From CAZUCE01 sp964619265 (GTDB lineage Bacteria > Planctomycetota > UBA1135 > GCA-002686595), in the NCBI GenBank assembly GCA_964619265.1, contig CAZUCE010000013.1, positions 50,226 through 114,225 on the forward strand: a stretch of 64,000 bases of DNA, written 5' to 3'. Position numbers and translations under genes: made by a program. Below, one piece after another: positions 15,207 through 24,495 of the stretch. Each line of letters begins with the position of its first letter. Positions within the stretch are counted from its first letter, which is position 1. The notes below the pieces were generated by a model that saw nothing but the letters and a program-made list of their open reading frames with translations, searched no databases and was not told the DNA's origin.

Positions 15207-17267
15207 TCAGGCGGAAAGGCCCACGATCCGGGCCACTTCCTCAAGTGTGGTCTGCCCCGCGCGCACGCGCTCGAGGCCAGCTTCCAGCAGGCTCCCCCCA
15301 CTGGCTCGAGCCCCTTCCTGCTCGATGATGTCGCGACTCGCCCCGCCCAGGATCGCCTGGGAAAGGGCACTGGTGATTTCGACCATTTCGTAGACGCCGA
15401 TTCGGCCGCTGTACCCGGTATTCATGCAGCTTGCGCAGCCGCTGCCAGCCAAGCAGGCGAGTCCGTCGAGGTCCTGAATCCCGAGCCCCTTCACCAAGAC
15501 CGGGTCCGGCCGCTCTTCGCGAGCGCAGTTGCTGCATACACGCCTGACGAGCCGCTGGCCGATCACGGCGCGAAGAGAAGAAGTCAAAAGAAAGGGTGCA
15601 ACGCCCATCTCACACAGCCGGACGATGGCTCCAGCCGCCGTGTTTGTGTGCAGCGTACTCAAGACCAAGTGACCGGTGAGGGCCGCCTGAACCGCGATTT
15701 CGGCGGTCTCCTCGTCGCGGATCTCCCCCACCATGATCACGTCTGGATCCTGCCGGAGAATGCTGCGCAAACCACTCGCGAAGGTCAGTCCCACCCGCGG
15801 ATTGACTTGGATTTGGCGCAGCAACTCGACCCGGCGCTCGACCGGATCTTCAATGGTCACAATACTGCGATGGATCGTGTTGAGCCGCTCAAGTCCTGCG
15901 TAGAGCGTCGTAGTCTTGCCGCTGCCGGTCGGACCGCTGACCAGCACCATGCCATTCGGCGCTGCGAGGTGGCGCTCAAGGCCTGCTCGAATCCGTTCCG
16001 GGAGCTCAAGCTGATCCAGCCCGATCGTCTCGCTGTCCGAGGACACGAGCCGCATGACCACGTTCTCGCCTTGGACGGTCGGTAGGGTTGAAACGCGAAC
16101 GTCGATCTCGCGGCCTCCAGCGACCAGGTCGAAGTGACCGTCCTGGGGGCGCCGGGTCTCGGAGATATCGAGCTGGGACTGCACCTTGATCCGGCTGGTC
16201 AAAGCGGCATGCCGATCAATCGGAAGCCGCGCCAGCTCGTGCAGCACGCCATCGATGCGCAGGCGCACCCGCAGGTGTTCTTTCTCGGGCTCGAGGTGCA
16301 CGTCGCTCGCCCCTTTGACAGCCGCTTGCTCGACCAACGATCGGACCAGCTTGGCCACTTCGTTGTTGGCCTCGGGAACGTCCGTGGATCGATCGCGGCG
16401 TGCCGGCGAGCGACGGCTCGGCGTCGCGGGAGCGGGCTCGGTTCTGTAGATCTGTGTGATCACACCGTCGAGGACCGAGGGCGTTACCAAGCACGGATCG
16501 ACCTGACGTTTGGTTCTCAGGCGAACCTGATCCACCAGGGCCAGATCGGTCGGGTCCTTCATGCCCAGGGTCAACACACCGCCTGTGTCAAACAACGGGA
16601 CCACGCCGTGTCTGGATACGACCTCCTGGGGCACCAGGCTCGCATTCGCCTCGCACAACCGAAACTCGCGCGGATCGACGAACGGAACGCCACAGTCCAG
16701 GGCCTGGCAAACCGCTAGGTCGTCGGAGGGGATCAACCGACCCAGCACTTCCCGGAAGTCCCGGTTGTTCGTACGAGCTTCCAGCGCGCAGCGACGCAGC
16801 TCGACCTCGCTCAGCAGGCCATACTCGACAAGCAGCGACGCCCAGCCCGGCAGCGCGGGCGCTCCGGGCAGCCGGAACTCCTTGCGTTCCGGGGCATCCC
16901 TCAGACCGGATCCGAGCACCAGGCGCGCCAGGCCCTCGGGGTCTCCGGCCTCCAACTGAACGGTGAGTGCGTAGGTCGGCTGGACACCGAGCAGCGTGAC
17001 CTTGCGAACCGTTCCGAGCATGCCTCGGGCCACTTCCTCTCCGCCGCGGGAGACCGAGAGCTCGACCAGGCACTGCTTCGGGAGGAAGCGGGGCCCCACC
17101 AGCTCAAGCGCTCCACGCCGCACGGATCGAAGATCGAACGGAGGCATCGCGGGGCCACGGGCCGGGGCCACCTGGTCACGGTGGGCTTTGGCCACCGCGA
17201 CCCTGGCAACCACTTGGTTGTCCGAGGTTCGGCGGCGCAACGATTCGAGGGGGAGAGGATCGGTCAC
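15207..17267 (-). CDS. gspE: Secretion/pilus assembly ATPase GspE/PilB with possible PilZ-like N-terminus
   Basis: 686 residues from a GTG at 17267; ATG 17147 is the first Met start inside, but conserved-looking sequence begins before it. Domain order: a small beta-rich module (about residues 10-110, LRRRTSDN, FDLRSVRRGALEL, CLVELSV) that looks like a degenerate PilZ domain; a T2SSE/MshEN-type N-domain (about 140-260, ASLLVEYGLLSEVELRRCAL); and the hexameric ATPase domain (about 310-640). Walker A is GPTGSGKTTT, the Walker B region DPDVIMVGEIRDEETA, and a tetracysteine zinc site uses CSNC and CASC. It powers pseudopilus or pilus extension in the cytoplasm. First gene of the locus. No PilT-like retraction ATPase is in the window. 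Confidence 0.92.
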   Translation of the reverse strand: MTDPLPLESLRRRTSDNQVVARVAVAKAHRDQVAPARGPAMPPFDLRSVRRGALELVGPRFLPKQCLVELSVSRGGEEVARGMLGTVRKVTLLGVQPTYALTVQLEAGDPEGLARLVLGSGLRDAPERKEFRLPGAPALPGWASLLVEYGLLSEVELRRCALEARTNNRDFREVLGRLIPSDDLAVCQALDCGVPFVDPREFRLCEANASLVPQEVVSRHGVVPLFDTGGVLTLGMKDPTDLALVDQVRLRTKRQVDPCLVTPSVLDGVITQIYRTEPAPATPSRRSPARRDRSTDVPEANNEVAKLVRSLVEQAAVKGASDVHLEPEKEHLRVRLRIDGVLHELARLPIDRHAALTSRIKVQSQLDISETRRPQDGHFDLVAGGREIDVRVSTLPTVQGENVVMRLVSSDSETIGLDQLELPERIRAGLERHLAAPNGMVLVSGPTGSGKTTTLYAGLERLNTIHRSIVTIEDPVERRVELLRQIQVNPRVGLTFASGLRSILRQDPDVIMVGEIRDEETAEIAVQAALTGHLVLSTLHTNTAAGAIVRLCEMGVAPFLLTSSLRAVIGQRLVRRVCSNCAREERPDPVLVKGLGIQDLDGLACLAGSGCASCMNTGYSGRIGVYEMVEITSALSQAILGGASRDIIEQEGARASGGSLLEAGLERVRAGQTTLEEVARIVGLSA

Positions 17268-17525
17268 AGCTTGGAAAGGGAACTCTGAGGAGTCCTTCGA
17301 GCCCAAAGCCTGCCGATCTGGAGCCAATCTGAGCCTTGTTCGCAAAAGGCCCCGCAGAGCCCTCCCCTGGCCGGCGAGTCCCCGTTCGCCCGGGAGAGAG
17401 CCTGGCTCCTGCGCGGGTGAGCCGGTGCGCAGGTGCTGGAAGCCGTACAAGCGGGCGCCCTACCACCGGGCCCGGCCACCGATCGTGTGGCCCGGCAGTC
17501 CGGGGAGGACGAACCCGGGCGCTCC

Positions 17526-19076
17526 TCAGCCGAACTGGATGCCCTGGGCGAGCGGGAGTTCCGTCGACCAGTTCACCGTGTTCGTCTGACGACGCATGTA
17601 GCCCTTCCAAGCATCCGAGCCGGACTCACGGCCGCCGCCGGTGTCCTTCTCGCCGCCGAACGCGCCGCCGATTTCAGCGCCGGAGGTACCAATGTTCACG
17701 TTCGCAATGCCGCAATCTGATCCGGCGACGGACAGGAAGCGCTCGGCCTCCCGAACATCCAGGCTGAAGATCGCCGAGGAGAGCCCCTGGCGCACTCCGT
17801 TGTGCTGGGTCAGCGCGTCGTCAAGCCCTTTGGTGCGAATCACAAACAGAACGGGCGCGAAGGTCTCGTGCTGCACCGACTTGTAGCTGTTCTTCGCGCG
17901 AACGATGGCGGGTCGCACATAGTGACCGCCGGCTTCGGCGCCGTCCAACTGGAGCACTTCACCACCGCATAGAACTTCGCCGCCTTCGGCTTGCACATTT
18001 TTGAGCGTCGCCTGCATCTGATCGACCGCTTGACTGTCGATCAACGGACCGCACAACGTCCCCTCGGCCAGCGGGTTTCCGATTCGCACCTGCTCGTAGG
18101 CTTTCAGCAAGCGCTGCTCGACTTCATCGGCGATCAACTCGTCAACCAGCACGCGCCGCGTTGTGGTGCAGCGCTGGCCAGCGGTACCCACCGATCCGAA
18201 CACGATCGCTGGAATCGCCATGTCGAGATCGGCCCTCGGAGTCACAACCATCGCATTGTTGCCGCCGAGCTCTAGGATTGTGCGTCCGAGGCGGCCGGCA
18301 ACCTTCGCGGCCACCAGCTTGCCTACCGGGGTCGAACCGGTGAAGGAAACCAGGGGTAGGCGCTCGTCGGCGACCAGGCGCTCACCGATTTCTTCGTTGG
18401 TTCCGATGACCAACGACACCAGGCCGCCAAGGCCGTGGGGTTCGAGCACCTCCGCGCAGACCTTGGTCATCGCAATGGCGATGAGAGGAGTCTTAGGGCT
18501 TGGCTTCCAAACGCACGCATCGCCAGCGATCAGCGCCAGCATTGAATTCCAGGCCCAGACCGCCGCGGGAAAGTTGAACGCCGAAATGATCCCAACGAGG
18601 CCGAGCGGGTGCCACTGCTCGCGCATGGCGTGTCCGGGGCGCTCGGAGTGCATGGAAAGCCCGTAGAGCATGCGCGACTGACCGACGGCGAAATCGGCGA
18701 TATCGATGGCCTCTTGGATCTCGCCCAGACCCTCTTGGAGGATCTTGCCCATCTCAAGCGTGAGCAGCTCGCCCAGTTCCTGCTTCTTCGCGCGCATCGC
18801 GTTGCCCATTTGGCGCACAACCTCGCCGCGCTGGGGAGCAGGCATGGCACGCCAGCGTTCGAACGCGGACTCGGCCGCCTGGATGCACTTGTCGTAGTCC
18901 GCGGCCGAAGCCTGCCGCACCACGCCGATCACTTCACCGGTGCCCGGGGAGGTCACCTCGAGCTCCGGTCCGGTGGTCTCGAGCCACTCGCCGCAGAAGG
19001 CACCCGACAACTTGCCTTCCAGGCCAAAGGGAGCGAGTAAGCGAGAGAGGTCTTGGGGGGAGGTCGCGGGGCTCAT
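17526..19076 (-). CDS. ALDH7-type aldehyde dehydrogenase (probable 2-aminoadipate semialdehyde dehydrogenase)
   Basis: 516 residues from the ATG at 19076. NAD-dependent oxidation of an aldehyde to an acid; in the ALDH7/AmaB family the substrate is 2-aminoadipate 6-semialdehyde (in equilibrium with piperideine-6-carboxylate) in lysine breakdown. The catalytic Cys is in GTAGQRCTTTRR and the Glu in LELGGNNAMVV. The NAD site has FNFPAAVWAWN and VSFTGSTPVGK. The C-terminal stretch TSGAEIGGAFGGEKDTGGGR is characteristic of ALDH7. A lysine 6-aminotransferase gene 30 kb away would make its substrate. A CATCCT hexamer lies 22 bases before the start. It is followed by the M16 peptidase on the upstream side without obvious functional link. 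Confidence 0.9.
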   Translation of the reverse strand: MSPATSPQDLSRLLAPFGLEGKLSGAFCGEWLETTGPELEVTSPGTGEVIGVVRQASAADYDKCIQAAESAFERWRAMPAPQRGEVVRQMGNAMRAKKQELGELLTLEMGKILQEGLGEIQEAIDIADFAVGQSRMLYGLSMHSERPGHAMREQWHPLGLVGIISAFNFPAAVWAWNSMLALIAGDACVWKPSPKTPLIAIAMTKVCAEVLEPHGLGGLVSLVIGTNEEIGERLVADERLPLVSFTGSTPVGKLVAAKVAGRLGRTILELGGNNAMVVTPRADLDMAIPAIVFGSVGTAGQRCTTTRRVLVDELIADEVEQRLLKAYEQVRIGNPLAEGTLCGPLIDSQAVDQMQATLKNVQAEGGEVLCGGEVLQLDGAEAGGHYVRPAIVRAKNSYKSVQHETFAPVLFVIRTKGLDDALTQHNGVRQGLSSAIFSLDVREAERFLSVAGSDCGIANVNIGTSGAEIGGAFGGEKDTGGGRESGSDAWKGYMRRQTNTVNWSTELPLAQGIQFG

Positions 19077-19203
19077 GGCGGAGTGGTCAGGCTGGAAGAG
19101 GATGGCTGGACTCAAGGTCTGTGTTCCGTCGCAAAGCGTGGAACGGCCGAACAGGATGCCCGATCGGGGATCGCGCGGAAAGCACGGTGAGCCGCGGGTG
19201 CAA

Positions 19204-21945
19204 TCAGCGCGGAGCAGAAGCCTCCCGAGCGGCCAGTGGATTGCCCTCGACGTCCACCCGCTCGATTTCGGGCAGGTCGCTCCACTTCTTGCGCAGGGCA
19301 GCGATTTGGGGCAGAACCGCATCCGCATCCCCGACCAGGACCAGCAGGGAAGGCACGATGGCCGCCGGGGCGAGGGCGTTCAACTCTTCGCCCGTAGCGC
19401 TGGCCATCGCGTCCAGCTCCTCAGACAAACGCCTAAGGGGTAGCCCAAGTAGCTCGAACCGGATCGCTGCCCCCAGCAGGCCGTTCAGGCCAGCCAACTG
19501 CTCGACGGTTCGCTGGCGCTGGCTAGCCGAAGCTTTCGAGAGCTCGAATTCGCTCACGCCGTCAGCCCGGAGCTTCTCGAACTCCGCCAGGAACTCGGCG
19601 ATCGAAGGACCGCTTTGATCCACCTGCACGCTGGCCGAAGCCAACAGGCGGCCGCCCTCGGAGCGACCCTCGAACCGGGCGCCGGCACCGTAGGTCCAAC
19701 CCTTGTCTTCGCGCAGATTCTGATTGAGGCGACTGGTAAAGGTCCCCCCAAGCACCGTGGCCAGCAGCTGCGCGGGAACTTGCCCCGAGCTGCCTGCAGC
19801 TGGAGCCGGACCGACGAAGCGAACCTGAGTTTGGGTAGCCCCCGGTGAATCGCAGAACACGATCCGCAGATCGCTGTTCGCGCCGGCAGCAATCGGTCCA
19901 TCGGATTGGGGGACGCGTGGCTCTACACCAGACAGCGAGCCGGGGTCGAAGCTCCAATCTCCGAAGCGTTGCTCGAGCAGCCGGAACATCTCCTCGGCTT
20001 CGATGGGCCCGGCGCTCAGCAGGATCGCCCGCTCAGGAAGTCGCTGGCGGGCCAGCTCCTCCTGGACGTCCCGCAAGGTCAGTTGCGCGACGCTGCTCTG
20101 CCCACCCTCAGGCGGGTGAGCCCAAGGGTGGCCGGGTCCGTACCAGGCCGAACGCTCAATCCGTTGCGCGATGGCCGCCGGGTCATCGACCTGAGAAGCC
20201 AAAGACTCGAGCAGCAGCCGCTGCACGCGCGCAAAATCCTCGGGCTCGAGCGCCGGCTCCCGGGCCACGTCGGACAAGCGATCGAGCGCCTGCTCGAAAT
20301 TCGACGGCAACCCGTCGAGGGCAATCACAGCGCTGCGGTCGGTGGTCGTCACCGAAAGACTCGCGCCGAGTTGGTCGATCTCGCGCGCCAATTGGGCGGC
20401 GTCCAACCCTCCAGCTCCTTCGTCGAGCAGATCAAAGGTGAGCGACACCAGCCCCTGTTTGCCGGGCAGGTCGAGGCTGGAACCTCCGAGGAACAACATC
20501 CGAACCCCGATCAGCGGCAAATCCATGCGCTCGAAGTGCCGCACTTCGATACCGCTAGAGAGGGTGGTCACCACGGGCTCGGGAAGCTGCAGGGATCGCG
20601 GCTCGAGATTCGGCGGCGGAGTGTCCCTCGGGTTGTTCGCTGCGGCCAGGGCCTCCTCGGGCAGCACTCGCACGATGGCCCGGCCCGGAGCGCCGAAGAC
20701 CTCGGCCGACACGTCGCGAACGTCCTCCGGGCTCGCAGCTCGGTAGCGGTCCAAATCTCGTGTCAGAGCATCAGGCTCGCCGAAGTAAAAGTGATAGCGC
20801 TGCATCAAGTCCGCGCGCTCGCGCACCGAATCCAAGGGCGCCACCATCCCCAATTCGAACGAAGCGCGATGCTGGGCGAGCTCCGCGTCGCTCGGCCCTT
20901 GCTCCACAAACCGGGCCAACTCTTCGTCGATCGCCGCCTCGATCGCTCCAAGGTCCGCGCCCGGAAGCGCCAGAGCCTGAATCACGAACTCCGAGCCGTG
21001 CAGAGCGGAGGACTGGTAGCAAGACACCTGAGCTGCGAGTTGATCTTGAACCACCAGACGCTGGTACAGGCGACCGGTCGGTTCATCCCCAAGCAGCGCT
21101 CCAACCAGATCCATCTCGGCATCCCCCGGGGCATAGAACGCAGGACTATGCCAGGCCAGGGTCACCATCGGAAGCCGGACCGAATCGGTCAGCGTCCGGC
21201 GCCGCGTCGTGTCGATCTCGATCGCCGGGATCTGCTGACGGGGCGGGTCGTCGCCCCGGGCGAGCGTTCCGAACAGTTCGTCGATCAGCGGCTTTGCCAC
21301 CGCGGGATCAAAGTCCCCCGCCACGATCAACGAAGCGTTCGACGGAACGTAAAACGTCTCGAAGAACTGAACGACGTCCTCGACCGTAGCCGAGACGATG
21401 TGCTCGGGCAGGCCGATCGTGGGAATGTGGTAGGGATGCGCCGGCGGGTAAAGTAGTTGAGACACAGCAAGCCCGGCCTTCGCGTACGGACGGTTCTCGT
21501 AGTTCTGCCGATACTCGTTCAGCACGACGGCCCGCTGGAGGTCGAGCTTCTCAAGCGTCATCGCACTGGATAGCGACTCCAGCCGATCGGCTTCTAGCCA
21601 CAAAAGAGTCGGCAGCAGCTCCGCCGGCCCCACGTCGTAGTAGTTGGTCCGGTCCGAGGATGTCGAGGCGTTGTTCCAACCGCCACCGCCTTCCATGAGC
21701 ACGTCGAAATTCGGCGCCCGGTCGGTCCCCATGAACATCAGGTGCTCGAACAGATGAGCAAACCCGGTTCGATCGCGAGCCTCGTCTTTCGAACCCACGT
21801 CGTACCAGAGGTTGACGACAACTTGGGGCGCGGAATGATCCTCGTGGAGGATGACATCGAGGCCGTTGTCGAGCTGGTAGAGCTCGTGGGGCAGTTCCTG
21901 AATCGCCGGGGTGGCCGGCAGCAGGCCGAGAACAAAATGGAACAT
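19204..21945 (-). CDS. Two-domain M16 zinc metallopeptidase (pitrilysin/insulinase family)
   Basis: 913 residues from ATG 21945; the frame stays open much further upstream, but that part lies under the divergent ettA gene. A short hydrophobic N-terminus (MFHFVLGLLPATPA) suggests export. The first half carries the inverted zinc motif HLFEH (residues 64-68) and the third ligand Glu144, exactly 76 residues later, in VVLNEYRQ. The second half (about 460-880) is an M16C-type domain without HxxEH. It has DEGAGGLDAAQLAREIDQLG and RLNQNLREDKGWTYG, the usual inactive partner with an R/Y-type motif. The enzyme should degrade peptides in the periplasm. Single-chain two-half organisation is normal for this family. 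Confidence 0.9.
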   Translation of the reverse strand: MFHFVLGLLPATPAIQELPHELYQLDNGLDVILHEDHSAPQVVVNLWYDVGSKDEARDRTGFAHLFEHLMFMGTDRAPNFDVLMEGGGGWNNASTSSDRTNYYDVGPAELLPTLLWLEADRLESLSSAMTLEKLDLQRAVVLNEYRQNYENRPYAKAGLAVSQLLYPPAHPYHIPTIGLPEHIVSATVEDVVQFFETFYVPSNASLIVAGDFDPAVAKPLIDELFGTLARGDDPPRQQIPAIEIDTTRRRTLTDSVRLPMVTLAWHSPAFYAPGDAEMDLVGALLGDEPTGRLYQRLVVQDQLAAQVSCYQSSALHGSEFVIQALALPGADLGAIEAAIDEELARFVEQGPSDAELAQHRASFELGMVAPLDSVRERADLMQRYHFYFGEPDALTRDLDRYRAASPEDVRDVSAEVFGAPGRAIVRVLPEEALAAANNPRDTPPPNLEPRSLQLPEPVVTTLSSGIEVRHFERMDLPLIGVRMLFLGGSSLDLPGKQGLVSLTFDLLDEGAGGLDAAQLAREIDQLGASLSVTTTDRSAVIALDGLPSNFEQALDRLSDVAREPALEPEDFARVQRLLLESLASQVDDPAAIAQRIERSAWYGPGHPWAHPPEGGQSSVAQLTLRDVQEELARQRLPERAILLSAGPIEAEEMFRLLEQRFGDWSFDPGSLSGVEPRVPQSDGPIAAGANSDLRIVFCDSPGATQTQVRFVGPAPAAGSSGQVPAQLLATVLGGTFTSRLNQNLREDKGWTYGAGARFEGRSEGGRLLASASVQVDQSGPSIAEFLAEFEKLRADGVSEFELSKASASQRQRTVEQLAGLNGLLGAAIRFELLGLPLRRLSEELDAMASATGEELNALAPAAIVPSLLVLVGDADAVLPQIAALRKKWSDLPEIERVDVEGNPLAAREASAPR

Positions 21946-22193
21946 GAGAGGCGCGGTAAGCAGAGCGGGAGTGCGCGGCGCCGGAGGGGACGGTCGTGGA
22001 GCCACCCCACATCGCTGGCCGCAGCTCGCAAGATACCCGGACCCGCCTGGTGGTGAATTCGGGCCGCACCGCGGGGCCCCGCTGCTCTGCTTCCGAGGGG
22101 CTGAATATGCCCGGTCCCCGTCCCGGGCCGCGGAACGACCCCCTCTGACAGCACAGAGGCGCCACCAACCTGGTTCCGGGCCGAGCAGCCGGC

Positions 22194-22199
22194 TATCCT
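22194..22199 (+). promoter_or_regulatory. Possible -10 element (GGC-TATCCT)
   Basis: TATCCT ends 25 bases before the ATG of ettA, in the 279-base gap between divergent genes. The extended form GGCTATCCTC recurs exactly before tig (41621-41630). No -35 box is clear. Confidence 0.4.
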
Positions 22200-22224
22200 C
22201 CTCGCCCGCTAACCCGAAAGAAGT

Positions 22225-23904
22225 ATGTCCGAGAAAATCGTTTTCCAGGTCGAAGACCTCCGCAAGTACTACGGCCAGAAGGAGATCCTGAAGGGTCTCA
22301 CCCTGTCCTTCCTTCAAGGGGCCAAAATCGGTGTCATCGGCCCGAACGGCGCCGGAAAGTCCACCCTGTTGCGGATCATGTCGGGGCAGGACAAGGCCTT
22401 CGAGGGCACCGCTAAGCCCTCGGCAGGATTGACTGTCGGCTACCTCGAGCAGGAGCCGCCGCTGTCCGAAGACCTCGACGTTGCGGGCAACCTGGAGGAA
22501 GCCGTCGCGCCGCTGCGTCAAATGGAGGCTCGCTACAACGAAGTACTCGGCTTGCTTGGATCGGTCTCCGGGCCTGAGGAAGACAAGCTCAACGCCGAGT
22601 ACGAGCGCCTCAGCGACGAAATGACCACCAAGGGCATCTGGGACCTCGACAGTCGGTTGGAGCAAGCTTCCACAGCGCTCGACCTTCCGCCGATGGACGC
22701 CGATGTAACCAAGCTGTCCGGGGGTGAGCGCCGTCGCGTTGCGCTTGCCAAGCTGCTGCTGAACCACCCGGACCTGCTGCTGCTCGACGAACCCACCAAC
22801 CACCTGGACGCCGACACGGTCGAGTGGCTTGAGCACCACCTGGCGGAGTACGACGGAACCGTGGTCCTCATCACCCACGACCGCTACTTCCTCGACAACG
22901 TGGTGAGTTGGATGCTTGAGATCGAGCGCGGACACCCGACCATCTACAAGGGCAACTACTCGGACTACCTGGAAGCCAAAGAAAAACGACTCAACGAGAA
23001 GAGCAAAGGCGATGGGCGACTCCTCAAGCGCATCAAAGCGGAGCGCGAATGGAAGGCCAAGACGCCGAAGGCGCGCACAACCCAAAGCAAAGCGCGGCTG
23101 CAGCGCCTGGAAGAGATGGAGTCCCAGCGCATCGACGACGTCATCGAGTCGATCGACTTGCGCATCCCGCCCGGCCAGCGCCTGGGCGACAAGGTCATCG
23201 ACGCCGAGAACCTCACCAAAGGCTTCGACGGGCGCACCTTGTTCAAGGAGCTCACCTTCAGCCTCCCCAAGGGCGCGATTCTGGGCATCGTGGGCGCAAA
23301 CGGCATGGGCAAATCCACGCTGCTCAAGATCCTACTCGGCAAACAGGAAGCCGATTCCGGCAAGGTTTCGATCGGTTCGACCGTCGAACTCACCTACCTG
23401 GATCAGTCGCGGATGATCTTGGACGACGAGAAGTCGGTCTACGACAACATCACCGAGGGCAACGACCTGCTGCCCTTCGGATCGAAGACGATCGACGGGC
23501 GAGCCTACGTGGCGCGCTTCAACTTCAAGGGCGAAGACCAACAAAAGCCCTTGGGCGAATGTTCCGGGGGAATGCGCAACCGGGTGCTCCTGGCCCGCAT
23601 GCTGAAGACCGGCGCCAATGTCATCCTGCTCGACGAGCCAACCAACGACCTCGACCTGGACACTCTGCGCGTACTTGAGGACGCGATCGACAACTTCCCT
23701 GGTTCGGCCATCGTGGTCAGCCACGACCGTTACTTCCTCAACCGACTCGCGACCCACATCCTCGCCTTCGAAGGAGACGGATACGTCAATTTCCACCACG
23801 GCAACTTCGAGGACTACACGGAATGGCGCGAGGGTTGGCGCGAGAAGATGGGCTTCCCGCCGGAATCGCGAGCGGGCCGCTACCGCCAACTCTTGCGGAG
23901 TTGA
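22225..23904 (+). CDS. ettA: Energy-dependent translational throttle protein EttA (ABC-F ATPase)
   Basis: 559 residues, the usual EttA length. Two ABC domains without membrane segments. Domain 1 has Walker A GPNGAGKST, signature LSGGERRRVALAK and Walker B LLLLDEPTNHLD. Domain 2 has GANGMGKST, a modified signature CSGGMRNRVLLAR and VILLDEPTNDLDLDT. The linker (about residues 240-320) is the charged P-site tRNA interaction motif, and an arm-like insertion sits in domain 1. In the family it binds the ribosomal E site and gates the first peptide bond according to ATP/ADP. The DEPTND form in domain 2 is typical of EttA. First gene of a four-gene plus-strand run. Confidence 0.94.
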   Translation: MSEKIVFQVEDLRKYYGQKEILKGLTLSFLQGAKIGVIGPNGAGKSTLLRIMSGQDKAFEGTAKPSAGLTVGYLEQEPPLSEDLDVAGNLEEAVAPLRQMEARYNEVLGLLGSVSGPEEDKLNAEYERLSDEMTTKGIWDLDSRLEQASTALDLPPMDADVTKLSGGERRRVALAKLLLNHPDLLLLDEPTNHLDADTVEWLEHHLAEYDGTVVLITHDRYFLDNVVSWMLEIERGHPTIYKGNYSDYLEAKEKRLNEKSKGDGRLLKRIKAEREWKAKTPKARTTQSKARLQRLEEMESQRIDDVIESIDLRIPPGQRLGDKVIDAENLTKGFDGRTLFKELTFSLPKGAILGIVGANGMGKSTLLKILLGKQEADSGKVSIGSTVELTYLDQSRMILDDEKSVYDNITEGNDLLPFGSKTIDGRAYVARFNFKGEDQQKPLGECSGGMRNRVLLARMLKTGANVILLDEPTNDLDLDTLRVLEDAIDNFPGSAIVVSHDRYFLNRLATHILAFEGDGYVNFHHGNFEDYTEWREGWREKMGFPPESRAGRYRQLLRS

Positions 23905-23916
23905 CAGGAACCCATC

Positions 23917-24495
23917 GTGGGTGACTCCGATCGAATGGCCTGGGCCCGCGCGCGTGAATGCGTCGCGGATTACGTGCCCGCGGACAAGGGGCAGCTCCGC
24001 GAACAAGCACGCATCCTCGAGTTCTTGGATGAGCACCCGGATGCGCTCCTACGCAGCTGCTTGCCCGGGCACCTGACTTCTTCGGCGCTGCTGCTCGACG
24101 CATCCCGCGAGCGCGCGCTGCTCACTCACCACCGCAAGCTGAATCGCTGGTTGCAACTCGGTGGGCATGTGGATGGGGACGGCGACCTGGCGCGCAGCGC
24201 TCTGCGCGAAGGCGCCGAGGAATCCGGGATTGCGGGTCTTCTCCTCGATCCGCGACCGATGGACTTGGACATCCACACGATCCCTGCCCGCAAGGACGAG
24301 CCGGAGCATCTGCATCTGGACGTGCGCTTCCAGCTGCAAGCCCCCGCCGGAGCTCGCTATCAAGTCTCCGAGGAGTCTCACGACCTGGCGTGGGTCGCCC
24401 CCGGCGATCTCGAACGCTACGAGACCGACGAGTCTGTCGTCCGCCTGTTTCGACGGGTGTTCGGTGCCAGCGCCTTACCTCCCCGTCTGCGATGA
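23917..24495 (+). CDS. Nudix hydrolase
   Basis: 192 residues from a GTG start, supported by AGGA at 23906-23909, 7 bases upstream. Nudix proteins hydrolyse nucleoside diphosphates linked to another group. The Nudix box is intact: a Gly (GHVDGDGDLARSALREGAEE) followed by ESG, matching G-x5-E/D-x7-REUxEExGU. An N-terminal helical extension (about residues 1-45) precedes the fold, and the tail ESHDLAWVAPGDLERY is common in the family. It lies 12 bases after ettA and overlaps the thioesterase start (ATGA). Substrate not predictable; a house-cleaning role is likely. Confidence 0.87.
   Translation: MGDSDRMAWARARECVADYVPADKGQLREQARILEFLDEHPDALLRSCLPGHLTSSALLLDASRERALLTHHRKLNRWLQLGGHVDGDGDLARSALREGAEESGIAGLLLDPRPMDLDIHTIPARKDEPEHLHLDVRFQLQAPAGARYQVSEESHDLAWVAPGDLERYETDESVVRLFRRVFGASALPPRLR

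Noticed and set aside
17268..17450. Further upstream part of the gspE frame
   Set aside because: Sequence is Gly/Arg/Pro-rich without homology, and the GTG at 17267 already includes the first conserved-looking block.
21946..23085. Open frame extending the M16 peptidase gene by 380 codons upstream on the minus strand
   Set aside because: It lies under ettA, which is clearly coding on the plus strand, and has no family sequence. The Met at 21945 with a hydrophobic N-terminus is the natural start.
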